6,235 bases of DNA, taken from positions 1 through 6,235 of the forward strand of contig CALPUT020000157.1 in the NCBI GenBank assembly GCA_943326825.2, read 5' to 3'. This DNA comes from Chryseobacterium gleum. Its GTDB lineage: Bacteria; Bacteroidota; Bacteroidia; Flavobacteriales_D; Crocinitomicaceae. The notes below the pieces were generated by a model. That model had not been told where the DNA came from and ran no database searches. It saw only the letters and a list, made by a program, of their open reading frames with translations. This document shows, one piece after another, positions 1-6,235 of the stretch (positions within the stretch are counted from its first letter, which is position 1; each line of letters opens with the position of its first letter). The position numbers were made by a program, and so were the translations under genes.

Positions 1-244
1 ATCAAATTTAATTTAAAAAAACAAACGATTAAATAATAAATTTAAAAATATAATACTAAATCGATATATTGTTGAAAGTTTAATTTTGGGTTTATAAATA
101 TTTAATTTAAAGGGAGTTATTAAATTAGAAAAATTTACAGCTTCTTCAATTTTTGAGTTCTTTTTGAAGTTAACCCTATTAGCACTTCTCTAAACAAAAA
201 CAATAAATAAATAATTAATTAATATTTATAGTCTAATTAGTTTG
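1..244. other. AT-rich non-coding stretch beyond the large gene
   Basis: These 244 bp hold stop codons in all frames and no recognisable gene or RNA. Apart from the weak stems noted at 144-169 and 207-229, I see only low-complexity A/T runs. TAATTTTG at 81-88 (plus) and its mirror form at 3-10 (minus) match the -7 consensus, but neither has a properly spaced -33 partner. Confidence 0.6.
190..229 (-). terminator. Possible weak AT-only terminator after the large gene
   Basis: An inverted repeat at 207-229 (ATAAAT, one bulged A, the palindrome ATTAATTAAT, then ATTTAT) lies 15 nt past the stop codon. On the minus strand it is followed by a T-rich run (about 190-206, TTATTGTTTTTGTTTAG). The stem has no GC pair and almost no loop, so it would be weak. 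A second imperfect stem (CTTCAA at 144-149, TTGAAG at 164-169) lies further down. Confidence 0.25.
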
Positions 245-373
245 TTAATTTTTAAAAACTTTTATAGAAGTACCATCAGAAAAACATTTCAAATAAACAC
301 CTGAAGGTGTATTTTCAAAATCAATTTCTTGGCCTAAAACATTTCTGTAAATGTATTCAACTTTATCTTTTTC
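245..373 (-). other. Region encoding a short T9SS-like C-terminal sorting tail
   Basis: Residues 1505-1546 contain VEYIYRNVLGQEIDFENTPSG, then VYLKCFSDGTSIKVFKN. This corresponds to the second half of the type A sorting domain: the NVLGQE strand, then SGVYL, then a basic C-terminal strand. The usual YPNP opening half is missing. Known T9SS tails are recognised near the extreme C-terminus and removed or processed by PorU. The assignment is by pattern only. Confidence 0.6.
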
Positions 374-3300
374 AAATAATACTGATTTTGGACTATAAGT
401 CTTTGATTTACCATCATAATCTGTCTGTGACAATCTATAATAATTAATTACGTCCATAAAAGTCTTGTCATCAAACTGATAATAAGTTTGTCTTGTTGTG
501 TTACCAACACTACTAACTTGAGTTAATTCAAACCAATTTCTACCATCGTATGATTTCTCAATTGTGAAGTAATTATTATTTGTTTCGGAAGCTGTTGACC
601 ATGTAATTTTAGCGAAATAATCTACTTTAAATGCATCAAAGTCTAACAATTCAATAGGTAATACTACACCAGCAGCACATGTCCCAGTAAAAGTTGGTGT
701 AGATGGAGTAACAAAAGAAGGAGGTGATAAAACATTCGATTTTGTTACAGTTCCCGAAACAACAATAGGATTACCACTATTTGAAATCGTAAATGTACCT
801 GCAACTTGACCAACTTCGCCTATAGTTGTATTTGTAACTATCATAGTTCCACTCTGATTGTGTATATCATTTGCTCCTGTAGCTGTATTATTCGAAAAAT
901 AACAAGAATCTACAGTAACTGTTCCATTAATATTCCCAATTGCCGCTCCATTTAAATTACCAGTTACAGCACCAATACCATAAAATTTTGAATTTTTAAA
1001 CAAAGCCGTACCTCCTGAAATTTCAATAGCTCCACCTATATCAGTTCCTGCAGTTTGTTTACTCTTTGAATTAATAAAACTTGATTCATTTACAGTTAAA
1101 TTTCCAGAAGTCATTTTAATATCCATTGCATTAAAATCACTTGACGCAATGTTGTTTTGAAAAACACAATTATTAATTTTTATTACTTGAGTATTATTAC
1201 CTCCAGAAATATACAGACCACCACCATCATTACCACCAAATCCATCGCCTTCATTACCAACAAAAGAATAATTATTAAATGTTACATCTATATTCGTACC
1301 ACTCACCCATACTGAACCATTATATGTCGAAGGCTGATTACAATCAGAGCCACCTCCAGTGAATACTGATGTTGTATTACTAAAAATCCCTATTGCTTTT
1401 GCTGTTCCAGAACTAGCACTTGCACCATTATTATTCGTTTCTAAATTGATAAAATTTATATTTGAATAAGTATTAGTCCCATCTCCTATATATAGTGCGT
1501 GTGCACTTCCAGTATTATTAAATTGTCTTACTTTTAAATCTTTAATTGTTATATTATTAGCTATAATTTTCATCCAATAAAAATTACCTCCAGCCATATT
1601 ATCGTCAAAAATTGTTTTTTGCATTCCGGCTCCAATAATTGTAATATTTGGTTTAGTTAAATCATAATTATGTGGATTAATATATGTTCCTGAATTACTC
1701 CAATTTCCAGCATCAACATAGATAGTATCTCCAGGTAAAGCAATATTCAAGGCGTATGTCAAAGTTGCGAAAGGTGCAGCACTTGTTCCTGCCGAAGCAT
1801 TACTTCCAATAGCAGAACCAACGGTATAAACATCATCTGTATTTGAATTATTATCTACATAATATTTTGAAGGACTATGAACTACCAATGAAGAGGTTAC
1901 CGGTGCAGAATAAAAATATTTACCTGTACAAGTTGCATCTGAAGCATCAATAACTGTATAAATCAAGAAATGATATGTTGCTCCTGAATTCAACCCAGTA
2001 AGATTTACACTTGTTCCATCCCCTTTATAAATACAAAAAGCAGATGCATCATTTTGATAAGAAGTACCAGAACCAAAAACAGCATTAGCAGTATAAGTAC
2101 TAACATTATTTGATGGTGAGCCTTGAGTGATCGCACTACCTGATTTTGCAAATACTAATGTTGTATTTGAACCATTTACATATCCTGTTGCTGCTGTCCA
2201 AGATAATGTTCCCCCTTGATATAATGATTCAGTTGCACTTGGTGATGTAACAGGCTTAATTTTAAAAGCTAATCTTAAAAATTGAGCTGCACCAGAAGTA
2301 ACTGTTGAATTAATTACTGAATAACCACTAACATCACCGCAAATTGATGAATATACTCCAGCAAGAGTTGTTGATCTACCTATAACATTTTCAGTTATAC
2401 CACTTGCTCTTCCGATAGAAAAACTACTATTTGTAAAATTACCTGTAGATGCAAACGACCAATATTCTGATGTACCAACTGAAGATAAAGTTGCATCAAT
2501 TGAACCACCCGGATTAGAACTATAAGCTCTTAATTTAATTGTTACAACTCCTGCTCCTGTTGTAGGATTTACAACACTTACTGGTAAATATGATGAAGCA
2601 CCTAGTGGTAAAGTATAAGTTGATCCTGAAGCTAAATTGGATGGTAAAGTCCATGTTACAAATCCTAAAATATAACTTGTAGTTGAACCTCCCGTAATTG
2701 CACTAGATGAAGTATTTGAAATAGTCAAATAATCACCTCCATCAGCATCTATAGTTCCATTTGATAAATTTAAAACTCCTGAAACATCAACTGCTGCTAA
2801 AATTGTTTTAATTCCTGCAGCTGATACAGTTAAGTTATTATAATTATTAGTATGCATAGTTTGCGCTGAACCGTTATAATCAACTGTATTTGGTGTATTT
2901 GTAGTTGCATCTAAAGTCGTAATAGCTGATGTTCCAGTAATATACAAATAAGAATTTGCGCCTTGTCTTAAAGAACCTGTACCTGATAATGCAGTTGAGA
3001 CAGTTAACGTATTTGTATTTGTAAGTATTATTGATGTTACTGTAATACTATTTATATTGAATGTTCCTGTTAGAGTCTGATTATTTGAATCAAAAGTGTA
3101 TCCCCCTGAACCGGATGTAAATGTTCCTGATTTTGTTATACCACCTCTAAAAGTTATTGGTGAATTACCAGAATTGTTCCATGTACCTGAAACATTCACT
3201 AATCCAACATATATCTTCGTGCCAGTTGCATTACTATGAATTAGAGTTCCTGTAACAGTTGTTGCCCCAGTGACAGTAAGTGTAGTTGCAGCAACATCTA

Positions 3301-4885
3301 CAGTACCCGAAGCATTAGAAACTTGAAATGTTCCTGCAACAGTAATTGTTACTGTTCCCATACTTAATGTACTCGTTCCACTATATCTTAAATTGTTAAA
3401 ATTAGATCCAGTAATAGATTGAGTTGTACCATTAAAATCAGTTGTACCAGTAGTTGTAAACGTTCCAGACTTAGTCCAAACTGAACCAGTACCAATAACA
3501 GTAATAGTGAAGCCTCCATCATTTAATGTGCCTGCTGTTTGATTAAGTGAACCTATTGACAAAGTTGCACCTAGAGTAGCAGAGGGAGTAGTACCTGACA
3601 TAGCTAAAATACCTGAAACGACCATTGCTGAACTAGGCATCGTTTTAGTTCCACTTCCACTTAATGTTAAATTACCATAAGCTTCATTAGCCACTGTTTG
3701 ATTTGTACCAGAATAATCAACTGTACTCGTTGAACCTAAAGTATGAGTTGTATAATTTGAAGGGAATGTATTTGTACCACCAATTTTTAATGTAGCAGCA
3801 TTTGCAACAGTAATTGTTCCTCCTGAAGTAGATCTGTTAGCTGTAAATGTTGATAAATCTAAAACACCTGCTGTAACATTTAAATTTTCAGTGATAGTTA
3901 AATTACCTCCAGCTGTTTTTGTTCCAGCTCCACTTATTTTTAATATCGGATAACTTGGTGTATTTGAAACGGCTTGAGAAACACCTGATGCATATTCGAC
4001 AGTTGTAGATGCTGCGATATTTCGTGTTGCCCATGCAGGCCAACTAGTTGCTGTACCAGCAGAACCTAAACTATAAGTTCCTGAAGTTAAATTTAAAACT
4101 GAACTAGCTCCAGGTGTTATTGTGAAACCACCATCATTAAATAAACTATTTGATGTTACATCTCCAATTGTTAGAGTTGTTATTGTTGATGCTGCTGTCA
4201 AGGTAACACCAGCTATGTTGTTAGATTTTAAATTGTAGAAAGTTGAATAGTTCGGAACTGTTTGAGCTGAACTACCATTAAAATTAACAGTACCAGTACT
4301 TGGTGTAAATGTAGTACAACCGGAATTAAAAACTCCAGCAATATTAAGTATACCATTACCTGAAAAAACTATTTCAGTTTTAGAAGTTGCAGCATTAGAA
4401 CTTGTTAAATTACCAGTACAATTAACTGTTCCTGTTGAAATTGTCAATCTAGTAATTCTAGTATTGGAAGTTATTGAACTCATTGATATGCTTCCAACGT
4501 TCAAGACGCCTGCACCTACTGCAATAGTACTTGTGGATGAAGCTGTTGTAGTACTAGCAGTTAACGATCCAGAAATGGTCAATGATATTCCTGAATTTAA
4601 AATTAATGAATTACTACTAGAACCAGCTGGAGCATTTATTACAATAGAAGTACACAAAGAATTCGCATCAACAGTTACATTGTGCCCAGATGCAATAACA
4701 ACATTATCACTTGAACCAGGCACAACTCCACCAACCCAGGTAGTTGTATTACTCCAGTTACCAGATGTTGAAGAGGTAATTGTTGCTGCAAAAGATTTTA
4801 ATGAAAATAAATTTGTATTAAATACTAATACGAAAAGAAAAAAATTAAAATAATTGAATTTAATTTTAGCGTGTAATAGTTTCAT
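245..4885 (-). CDS. Large secreted/surface mosaic beta-repeat protein, probable T9SS cargo (1546 aa)
   Basis: The ATG at 4885 is the first in frame and directly precedes a signal peptide: basic start (KLLHAKIK), hydrophobic FNFFLFVLVF, likely cleavage after SFA (residue 33). Modules follow in order. About 34-110 is a G8-like start (SGNWSNTTTWVGGVVPGSSDN). About 198-711 holds degenerate beta-repeats. About 715-875 includes a Bacteroidota-type module (TYTLPLGASSYLPVSV, SEYWSF). About 876-1002 is FN3-like (LSWTAATGY, VNLTGLNSGATYHF). About 1007-1385 is a right-handed parallel beta-helix opening like DUF1565 (APFATLTYALNIALPGDTIYVDAGNW). Residues 1409-1500 carry LPIELLDFDAF, ITWSTASETNNNYFTIEKS and YYRLSQTDYDGKS, the module that usually precedes T9SS tails, and 1505-1546 resemble a short sorting signal. 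Composition is rich in Ser, Thr, Gly and Asn with few Cys. I see no catalytic motif. An adhesin or glycan-facing surface role is inferred, not shown. The gene stands alone downstream of a terminator. Confidence 0.93.
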   Translation of the reverse strand: MKLLHAKIKFNYFNFFLFVLVFNTNLFSLKSFAATITSSTSGNWSNTTTWVGGVVPGSSDNVVIASGHNVTVDANSLCTSIVINAPAGSSSNSLILNSGISLTISGSLTASTTTASSTSTIAVGAGVLNVGSISMSSITSNTRITRLTISTGTVNCTGNLTSSNAATSKTEIVFSGNGILNIAGVFNSGCTTFTPSTGTVNFNGSSAQTVPNYSTFYNLKSNNIAGVTLTAASTITTLTIGDVTSNSLFNDGGFTITPGASSVLNLTSGTYSLGSAGTATSWPAWATRNIAASTTVEYASGVSQAVSNTPSYPILKISGAGTKTAGGNLTITENLNVTAGVLDLSTFTANRSTSGGTITVANAATLKIGGTNTFPSNYTTHTLGSTSTVDYSGTNQTVANEAYGNLTLSGSGTKTMPSSAMVVSGILAMSGTTPSATLGATLSIGSLNQTAGTLNDGGFTITVIGTGSVWTKSGTFTTTGTTDFNGTTQSITGSNFNNLRYSGTSTLSMGTVTITVAGTFQVSNASGTVDVAATTLTVTGATTVTGTLIHSNATGTKIYVGLVNVSGTWNNSGNSPITFRGGITKSGTFTSGSGGYTFDSNNQTLTGTFNINSITVTSIILTNTNTLTVSTALSGTGSLRQGANSYLYITGTSAITTLDATTNTPNTVDYNGSAQTMHTNNYNNLTVSAAGIKTILAAVDVSGVLNLSNGTIDADGGDYLTISNTSSSAITGGSTTSYILGFVTWTLPSNLASGSTYTLPLGASSYLPVSVVNPTTGAGVVTIKLRAYSSNPGGSIDATLSSVGTSEYWSFASTGNFTNSSFSIGRASGITENVIGRSTTLAGVYSSICGDVSGYSVINSTVTSGAAQFLRLAFKIKPVTSPSATESLYQGGTLSWTAATGYVNGSNTTLVFAKSGSAITQGSPSNNVSTYTANAVFGSGTSYQNDASAFCIYKGDGTSVNLTGLNSGATYHFLIYTVIDASDATCTGKYFYSAPVTSSLVVHSPSKYYVDNNSNTDDVYTVGSAIGSNASAGTSAAPFATLTYALNIALPGDTIYVDAGNWSNSGTYINPHNYDLTKPNITIIGAGMQKTIFDDNMAGGNFYWMKIIANNITIKDLKVRQFNNTGSAHALYIGDGTNTYSNINFINLETNNNGASASSGTAKAIGIFSNTTSVFTGGGSDCNQPSTYNGSVWVSGTNIDVTFNNYSFVGNEGDGFGGNDGGGLYISGGNNTQVIKINNCVFQNNIASSDFNAMDIKMTSGNLTVNESSFINSKSKQTAGTDIGGAIEISGGTALFKNSKFYGIGAVTGNLNGAAIGNINGTVTVDSCYFSNNTATGANDIHNQSGTMIVTNTTIGEVGQVAGTFTISNSGNPIVVSGTVTKSNVLSPPSFVTPSTPTFTGTCAAGVVLPIELLDFDAFKVDYFAKITWSTASETNNNYFTIEKSYDGRNWFELTQVSSVGNTTRQTYYQFDDKTFMDVINYYRLSQTDYDGKSKTYSPKSVLFEKDKVEYIYRNVLGQEIDFENTPSGVYLKCFSDGTSIKVFKN
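746..1867 (-). other. Region encoding a right-handed parallel beta-helix domain
   Basis: Residues 1007-1380 begin with KYYVDNNSNTDD and the GTSAAPFATLTYAL / PGDTIYVDAGNW opening typical of DUF1565 and pectin-lyase-like folds. Short rungs follow with the recurring pattern I.I.N..F.NN or V.V....F.NN: INNCVFQNN, VNESSFINS, FKNSKFYG, VDSCYFSNN and VTNTTIGE. This fold serves both polysaccharide lyases and non-enzymatic adhesins. No catalytic residues could be assigned, so activity is not claimed. Confidence 0.75.
2753..4294 (-). repeat. Protein-level tandem beta-repeats inside the large gene (about six units)
   Basis: A recurring motif of the form [ST]V[DEN][FY].G..Q[TS][VIM], followed by Y/F..L..S..G.KT and then a VSG.L.LS-like strand, appears near residues 200, 296, 389, 482, 597 and 668. 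Examples are VNFNGSSAQTV, VEYASGVSQAV, VDYSGTNQTV, DFNGTTQSI, FDSNNQTL and VDYNGSAQTM. Spacings between the aromatic positions are 96, 93, 93, 114 and 72 residues. NDGGFTIT occurs identically at 250-257 and 455-462. The underlying DNA is diverged, so these are old repeats and not recent duplications or assembly artefacts. Confidence 0.75.
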
Positions 4886-4902
4886 ATCAATTTGTTGAAG
4901 TA

Positions 4903-4933
4903 GTAATAAATAGTTAATGCATTTAGTTATTAC
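4903..4933. repeat. Interrupted dyad over the predicted transcription start
   Basis: GTAATAA at 4903-4909 and TTATTAC at 4927-4933 form a 7-bp inverted repeat with a 17-nt spacer. The spacer contains the palindrome AATGCATT (4916-4923) and a direct repeat TAGTTA (4911-4916, 4924-4929). The right arm touches the candidate -7 element. It could be an operator or a weak 5'-UTR hairpin. Chance is plausible in such AT-rich DNA. Confidence 0.3.
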
Positions 4934-4940
4934 AAAATTA
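4933..4940 (-). promoter_or_regulatory. Candidate Bacteroidota -7 promoter element (TAATTTTG)
   Basis: Read on the minus strand, this is an exact match to the TAnnTTTG -7 consensus of Bacteroidota primary-sigma promoters, and the only one I found in the leader. It would place the transcription start near 4926-4929 and give a 5' UTR of about 40 nt. The -33 TTG partner is not evident at the expected distance; a T-rich run (about 4957-4968) lies there instead. The call therefore rests on one element. No Shine-Dalgarno sequence precedes the ATG at 4885, which is usual in this phylum. Confidence 0.4.
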
Positions 4941-4992
4941 CAGCATGTTAAATCGAAATAAAAAAAATCTACGTCAGCGGTTTAATATTACA

Positions 4993-5021
4993 GTAAAATG
5001 TTGTGTATGGGGTAAAATGTT
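4993..5021. repeat. Direct repeat GTAAAATGTT, two copies 19 bp apart
   Basis: Identical 10-mers occupy 4993-5002 and 5012-5021, start to start 19 bp, close to two helical turns. They sit about 50-90 bp upstream of the candidate -7 element, where an activator could bind. The second copy continues as ATGTTAAAATC, and a near copy, ATGTTAAATC, occurs at 4945-4954. Confidence 0.35.
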
Positions 5022-5083
5022 AAAATCAATATAAGCATAAACACTTACTGCAGAATACGCCCAAGTAAGCATTTAAAGAAATA

Positions 5084-5098
5084 GTAATATAATATTAC
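5084..5098. repeat. 15-bp palindrome GTAATAT-A-ATATTAC
   Basis: Seven-base arms (5084-5090 and 5092-5098) are perfectly complementary around one central A. It lies about 145-165 bp upstream of the candidate -7 element, and its half-site resembles the arms of the dyad at 4903-4933. It could be a binding site for a dimeric regulator. It is AT-rich apart from the outer G/C pair, so chance cannot be excluded. Confidence 0.3.
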
Positions 5099-5197
5099 AC
5101 TACTTGTTAAAAAATGATTTCAAGTGAATGGTTAGGTGATTTTGAGACATTTTAAAATATTAATCTTTCGAAATATGCCATTCATCGAAATGCTATT

Positions 5198-5236
5198 AAA
5201 AAAATGAAGGCCGCTTATTACTAAACGGCCTTCATT
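5198..5236 (-). terminator. Intrinsic terminator of the OmpA-family gene
   Basis: A perfect 11-bp inverted repeat (AATGAAGGCCG at 5203-5213, CGGCCTTCATT at 5226-5236) encloses a 12-nt loop. On the minus strand the hairpin is followed by a run of seven T (plus-strand A at 5198-5204, overlapping the stem base). It begins 18 nt after the TAA stop at 5255-5257. The GC-rich core in very AT-rich surroundings makes this a convincing Rho-independent terminator. It separates the OmpA gene from the large gene downstream. The near-perfect symmetry could allow some function from the other strand, but the plus strand lacks a T-run after the hairpin. Confidence 0.93.
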
Positions 5237-5254
5237 GTTAATACACTATTATGA

Positions 5255-6235
5255 TTACAATACTTTTATTTCTGTCCTTCTATTTTTTTGGTGCTCATCT
5301 TCTGTGCATGTCACACCATTTTTACAACGGTTAATTAACTTCGTCTCACCATAACCTTTTGCAACAATGTTGTTTTTATTAATGCCTATTGATATCAAAT
5401 AATCAACACAACTTTGTGCTCTTTGTTGAGATAATACTAAATTTCTCGCGTCACCACCTCTACTATCAGTATGAGAACTCAATTCCACTTTTAATTTAGG
5501 ATTCTCTTTTAAGAATTCAGCTAATTTATCTAATTCAACTTTACTTTCAGGTCTTAATGTTGCTTTTCCAAAATCATAGAAAACATTCTCTATTGCAATT
5601 GTTGTTCCTTTAGAAATGAATTTTAATTCAATATCCTGTTTCATTAATGAATCTTTACTAACAGTACTAATTTCTGAATTTCCATCAAAATAACCTTGGT
5701 GAGAAGAATGAGTCGCAAATAATTTATTACGCTCTAATTCAGTACTAAAATAACCTTTGTCATCTGCAGTAAAAGTTTTTTCTTCACCAGTTACATCATC
5801 CTTTATAACTACTTTTGAAAAAGGAATTGGTTTCTTAGATTTTTGATCTATTACTGTAGCATTGATTGTAATGTATTTAGATTGTAATGTAAGTTTTTTA
5901 AATGTTGTATCACTTTCAACTTTATCTTTTGTTGAAAATGTTTCTTTTAAAGGAAAAAAGCGATCGTTATTTATTTCAAATGTAAAATCTTCGTTTTTTT
6001 CTGTTTTAAATTCAAAATTGCCATCTTTGTCGGCATATAAAGTATCTATAATGTTTCCATTTTCTTTAACAACAATTGGTATTAATGTCAAATCCTCTTT
6101 ACCTTTAAAGTCAGCTACTAATTCTCCTTTCAACACAAACTCAGCTGTTTTTACAAGAACTGAATAAATATGATCTATAATTTCAATTCTATTAGAAGAC
6201 ATATATCCAAACTTACCTGTTTTATCTAAAACTAA
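5255..6235 (-). CDS. OmpA-family outer-membrane/peptidoglycan-associated protein, 5' end outside window (PorE-like domain order)
   Basis: The reading frame is open to the window edge (11 further codons above the Met at 6202), so the N-terminus is missing. That Met sits inside the motif DKTGKFGYMSSNR...IDHIYS, which matches the last blade of a PD40/WD40-like propeller (usual form G..GYFSSNR..G..DDIY), so it is not a start. Counting from that Met, about 22-105 and 108-190 look like two beta-sandwich, carboxypeptidase-regulatory-like domains; the second has the typical DQKSKKPIPFSKVVI and TADDKGYF pattern. Residues 201-315 form a full OmpA C-terminal domain: YDFGKATLRPES, LSSHTDSRGG with the ligand-binding Asp246, LSQQRAQSCVDYL, KGYGET, and NRRTE with the conserved Arg. 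Cys293 and Cys299 probably form the disulfide usual in these proteins. Known members bind diaminopimelate of peptidoglycan from the outer membrane. The visible order matches the PorE type (TPR-propeller-CRD-OmpA), a T9SS-associated lipoprotein, but Bacteroidota carry many paralogues, so no gene symbol is given. Confidence 0.93.
   Translation of the reverse strand, partial: LVLDKTGKFGYMSSNRIEIIDHIYSVLVKTAEFVLKGELVADFKGKEDLTLIPIVVKENGNIIDTLYADKDGNFEFKTEKNEDFTFEINNDRFFPLKETFSTKDKVESDTTFKKLTLQSKYITINATVIDQKSKKPIPFSKVVIKDDVTGEEKTFTADDKGYFSTELERNKLFATHSSHQGYFDGNSEISTVSKDSLMKQDIELKFISKGTTIAIENVFYDFGKATLRPESKVELDKLAEFLKENPKLKVELSSHTDSRGGDARNLVLSQQRAQSCVDYLISIGINKNNIVAKGYGETKLINRCKNGVTCTEDEHQKNRRTEIKVL

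Larger units (their letters stand above)
4886..5202. other. Non-coding leader between the terminator and the large surface-protein gene
   Basis: This 317-bp stretch has no credible gene on either strand. The longest noticed small frame with an ATG on the plus strand (5114-5155) encodes only 13 residues. It holds a candidate -7 element (4933-4940), a dyad around the predicted transcription start (4903-4933), a 10-bp direct repeat (4993-5002 and 5012-5021), a 15-bp palindrome (5084-5098), and short TTTCGA repeats near 5166-5191. The frame of the large gene stays open upstream as far as a TAA at 4982-4984, but contains no ATG there. The region most likely carries the promoter and control sites of the downstream gene. 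Confidence 0.7.

Noticed and set aside
81..88. TAATTTTG, a plus-strand -7 promoter-like match
   Set aside because: There is no TTG at the proper spacing upstream and no gene on the plus strand behind it. Such matches are expected by chance in DNA this AT-rich.
2753..4294. Possible CRISPR or DNA tandem repeat array, suggested by recurring short words in the large gene
   Set aside because: The recurring words are codons for a Ser/Thr/Gly-rich repeat protein in one continuous frame. There is no constant repeat length, and copies differ at the DNA level.
4464..4853. 129-codon open frame on the plus strand
   Set aside because: It lies wholly antisense to the signal peptide and G8-like region of the large gene. 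Its protein is a mirror of Thr/Ser/Val codons, with no recognisable domain, and it has no promoter or separate support.
5044..5069. Inverted repeat CTTACT / AGTAAG with a 14-nt spacer
   Set aside because: The arms are only 6 bp with two G/C pairs each and a long loop, with no T-run. It is too weak for a terminator and has no other support.
5114..5155. Short plus-strand frame ATG...TAA of 13 codons in the leader
   Set aside because: It is too short to support, with no clear promoter and nothing to mark it as a leader peptide. It points away from the gene it might regulate.
5862..6167. 101-codon open frame on the plus strand
   Set aside because: It is antisense to the CRD-like domains of the OmpA gene, whose frame is strongly supported by conserved motifs. 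Its product is a low-complexity Ser/Phe/Val sequence with no known pattern.

Overview
The window is AT-rich DNA from a member of the Bacteroidota. The evidence is a cell-surface protein with Type IX secretion system (T9SS) features, an OmpA-family protein carrying the CxNGVxC / H..NRRTE signature common in that phylum, a start codon without a Shine-Dalgarno sequence, and a TAnnTTTG-like -7 promoter element. The class (Flavobacteriia, Chitinophagia or another) cannot be settled from this stretch.

Layout, in the order the minus strand is read. (1) 6235-5255 holds the 3' part of an OmpA-family gene whose 5' end lies outside the window. It encodes the end of a PD40/WD40-like propeller, two small beta-sandwich (CRD-like) domains and a complete peptidoglycan-binding OmpA domain. 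The Met at 6202 is internal, not the start. (2) A strong intrinsic terminator at about 5198-5236 closes this unit. (3) 4886-5202 is a non-coding leader with a candidate promoter and several short dyad and direct repeats. (4) 4885-245 is one 1546-residue gene for a secreted mosaic beta-protein: signal peptide, G8-like N-terminal module, six or so degenerate beta-repeats, an FN3-like module, a right-handed parallel beta-helix, the LPIELL.F.A...W.TASE module, and an unusually short T9SS-like C-terminal tail. (5) 1-244 is very AT-rich and has no gene; it may hold a weak terminator.

Both genes lie on the minus strand, but a terminator and 369 bp separate them, so they are probably separate transcription units. 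Both products would act at the outer envelope, the OmpA protein as a periplasmic peptidoglycan anchor and the large protein as a T9SS-exported surface or secreted protein. A direct functional link is not shown. I see no RNA gene, CRISPR array, transposase, integrase or attachment site. I found no clearly new multi-gene system; the most useful observations concern the large protein's architecture, its short sorting tail, and the repeats in its leader.
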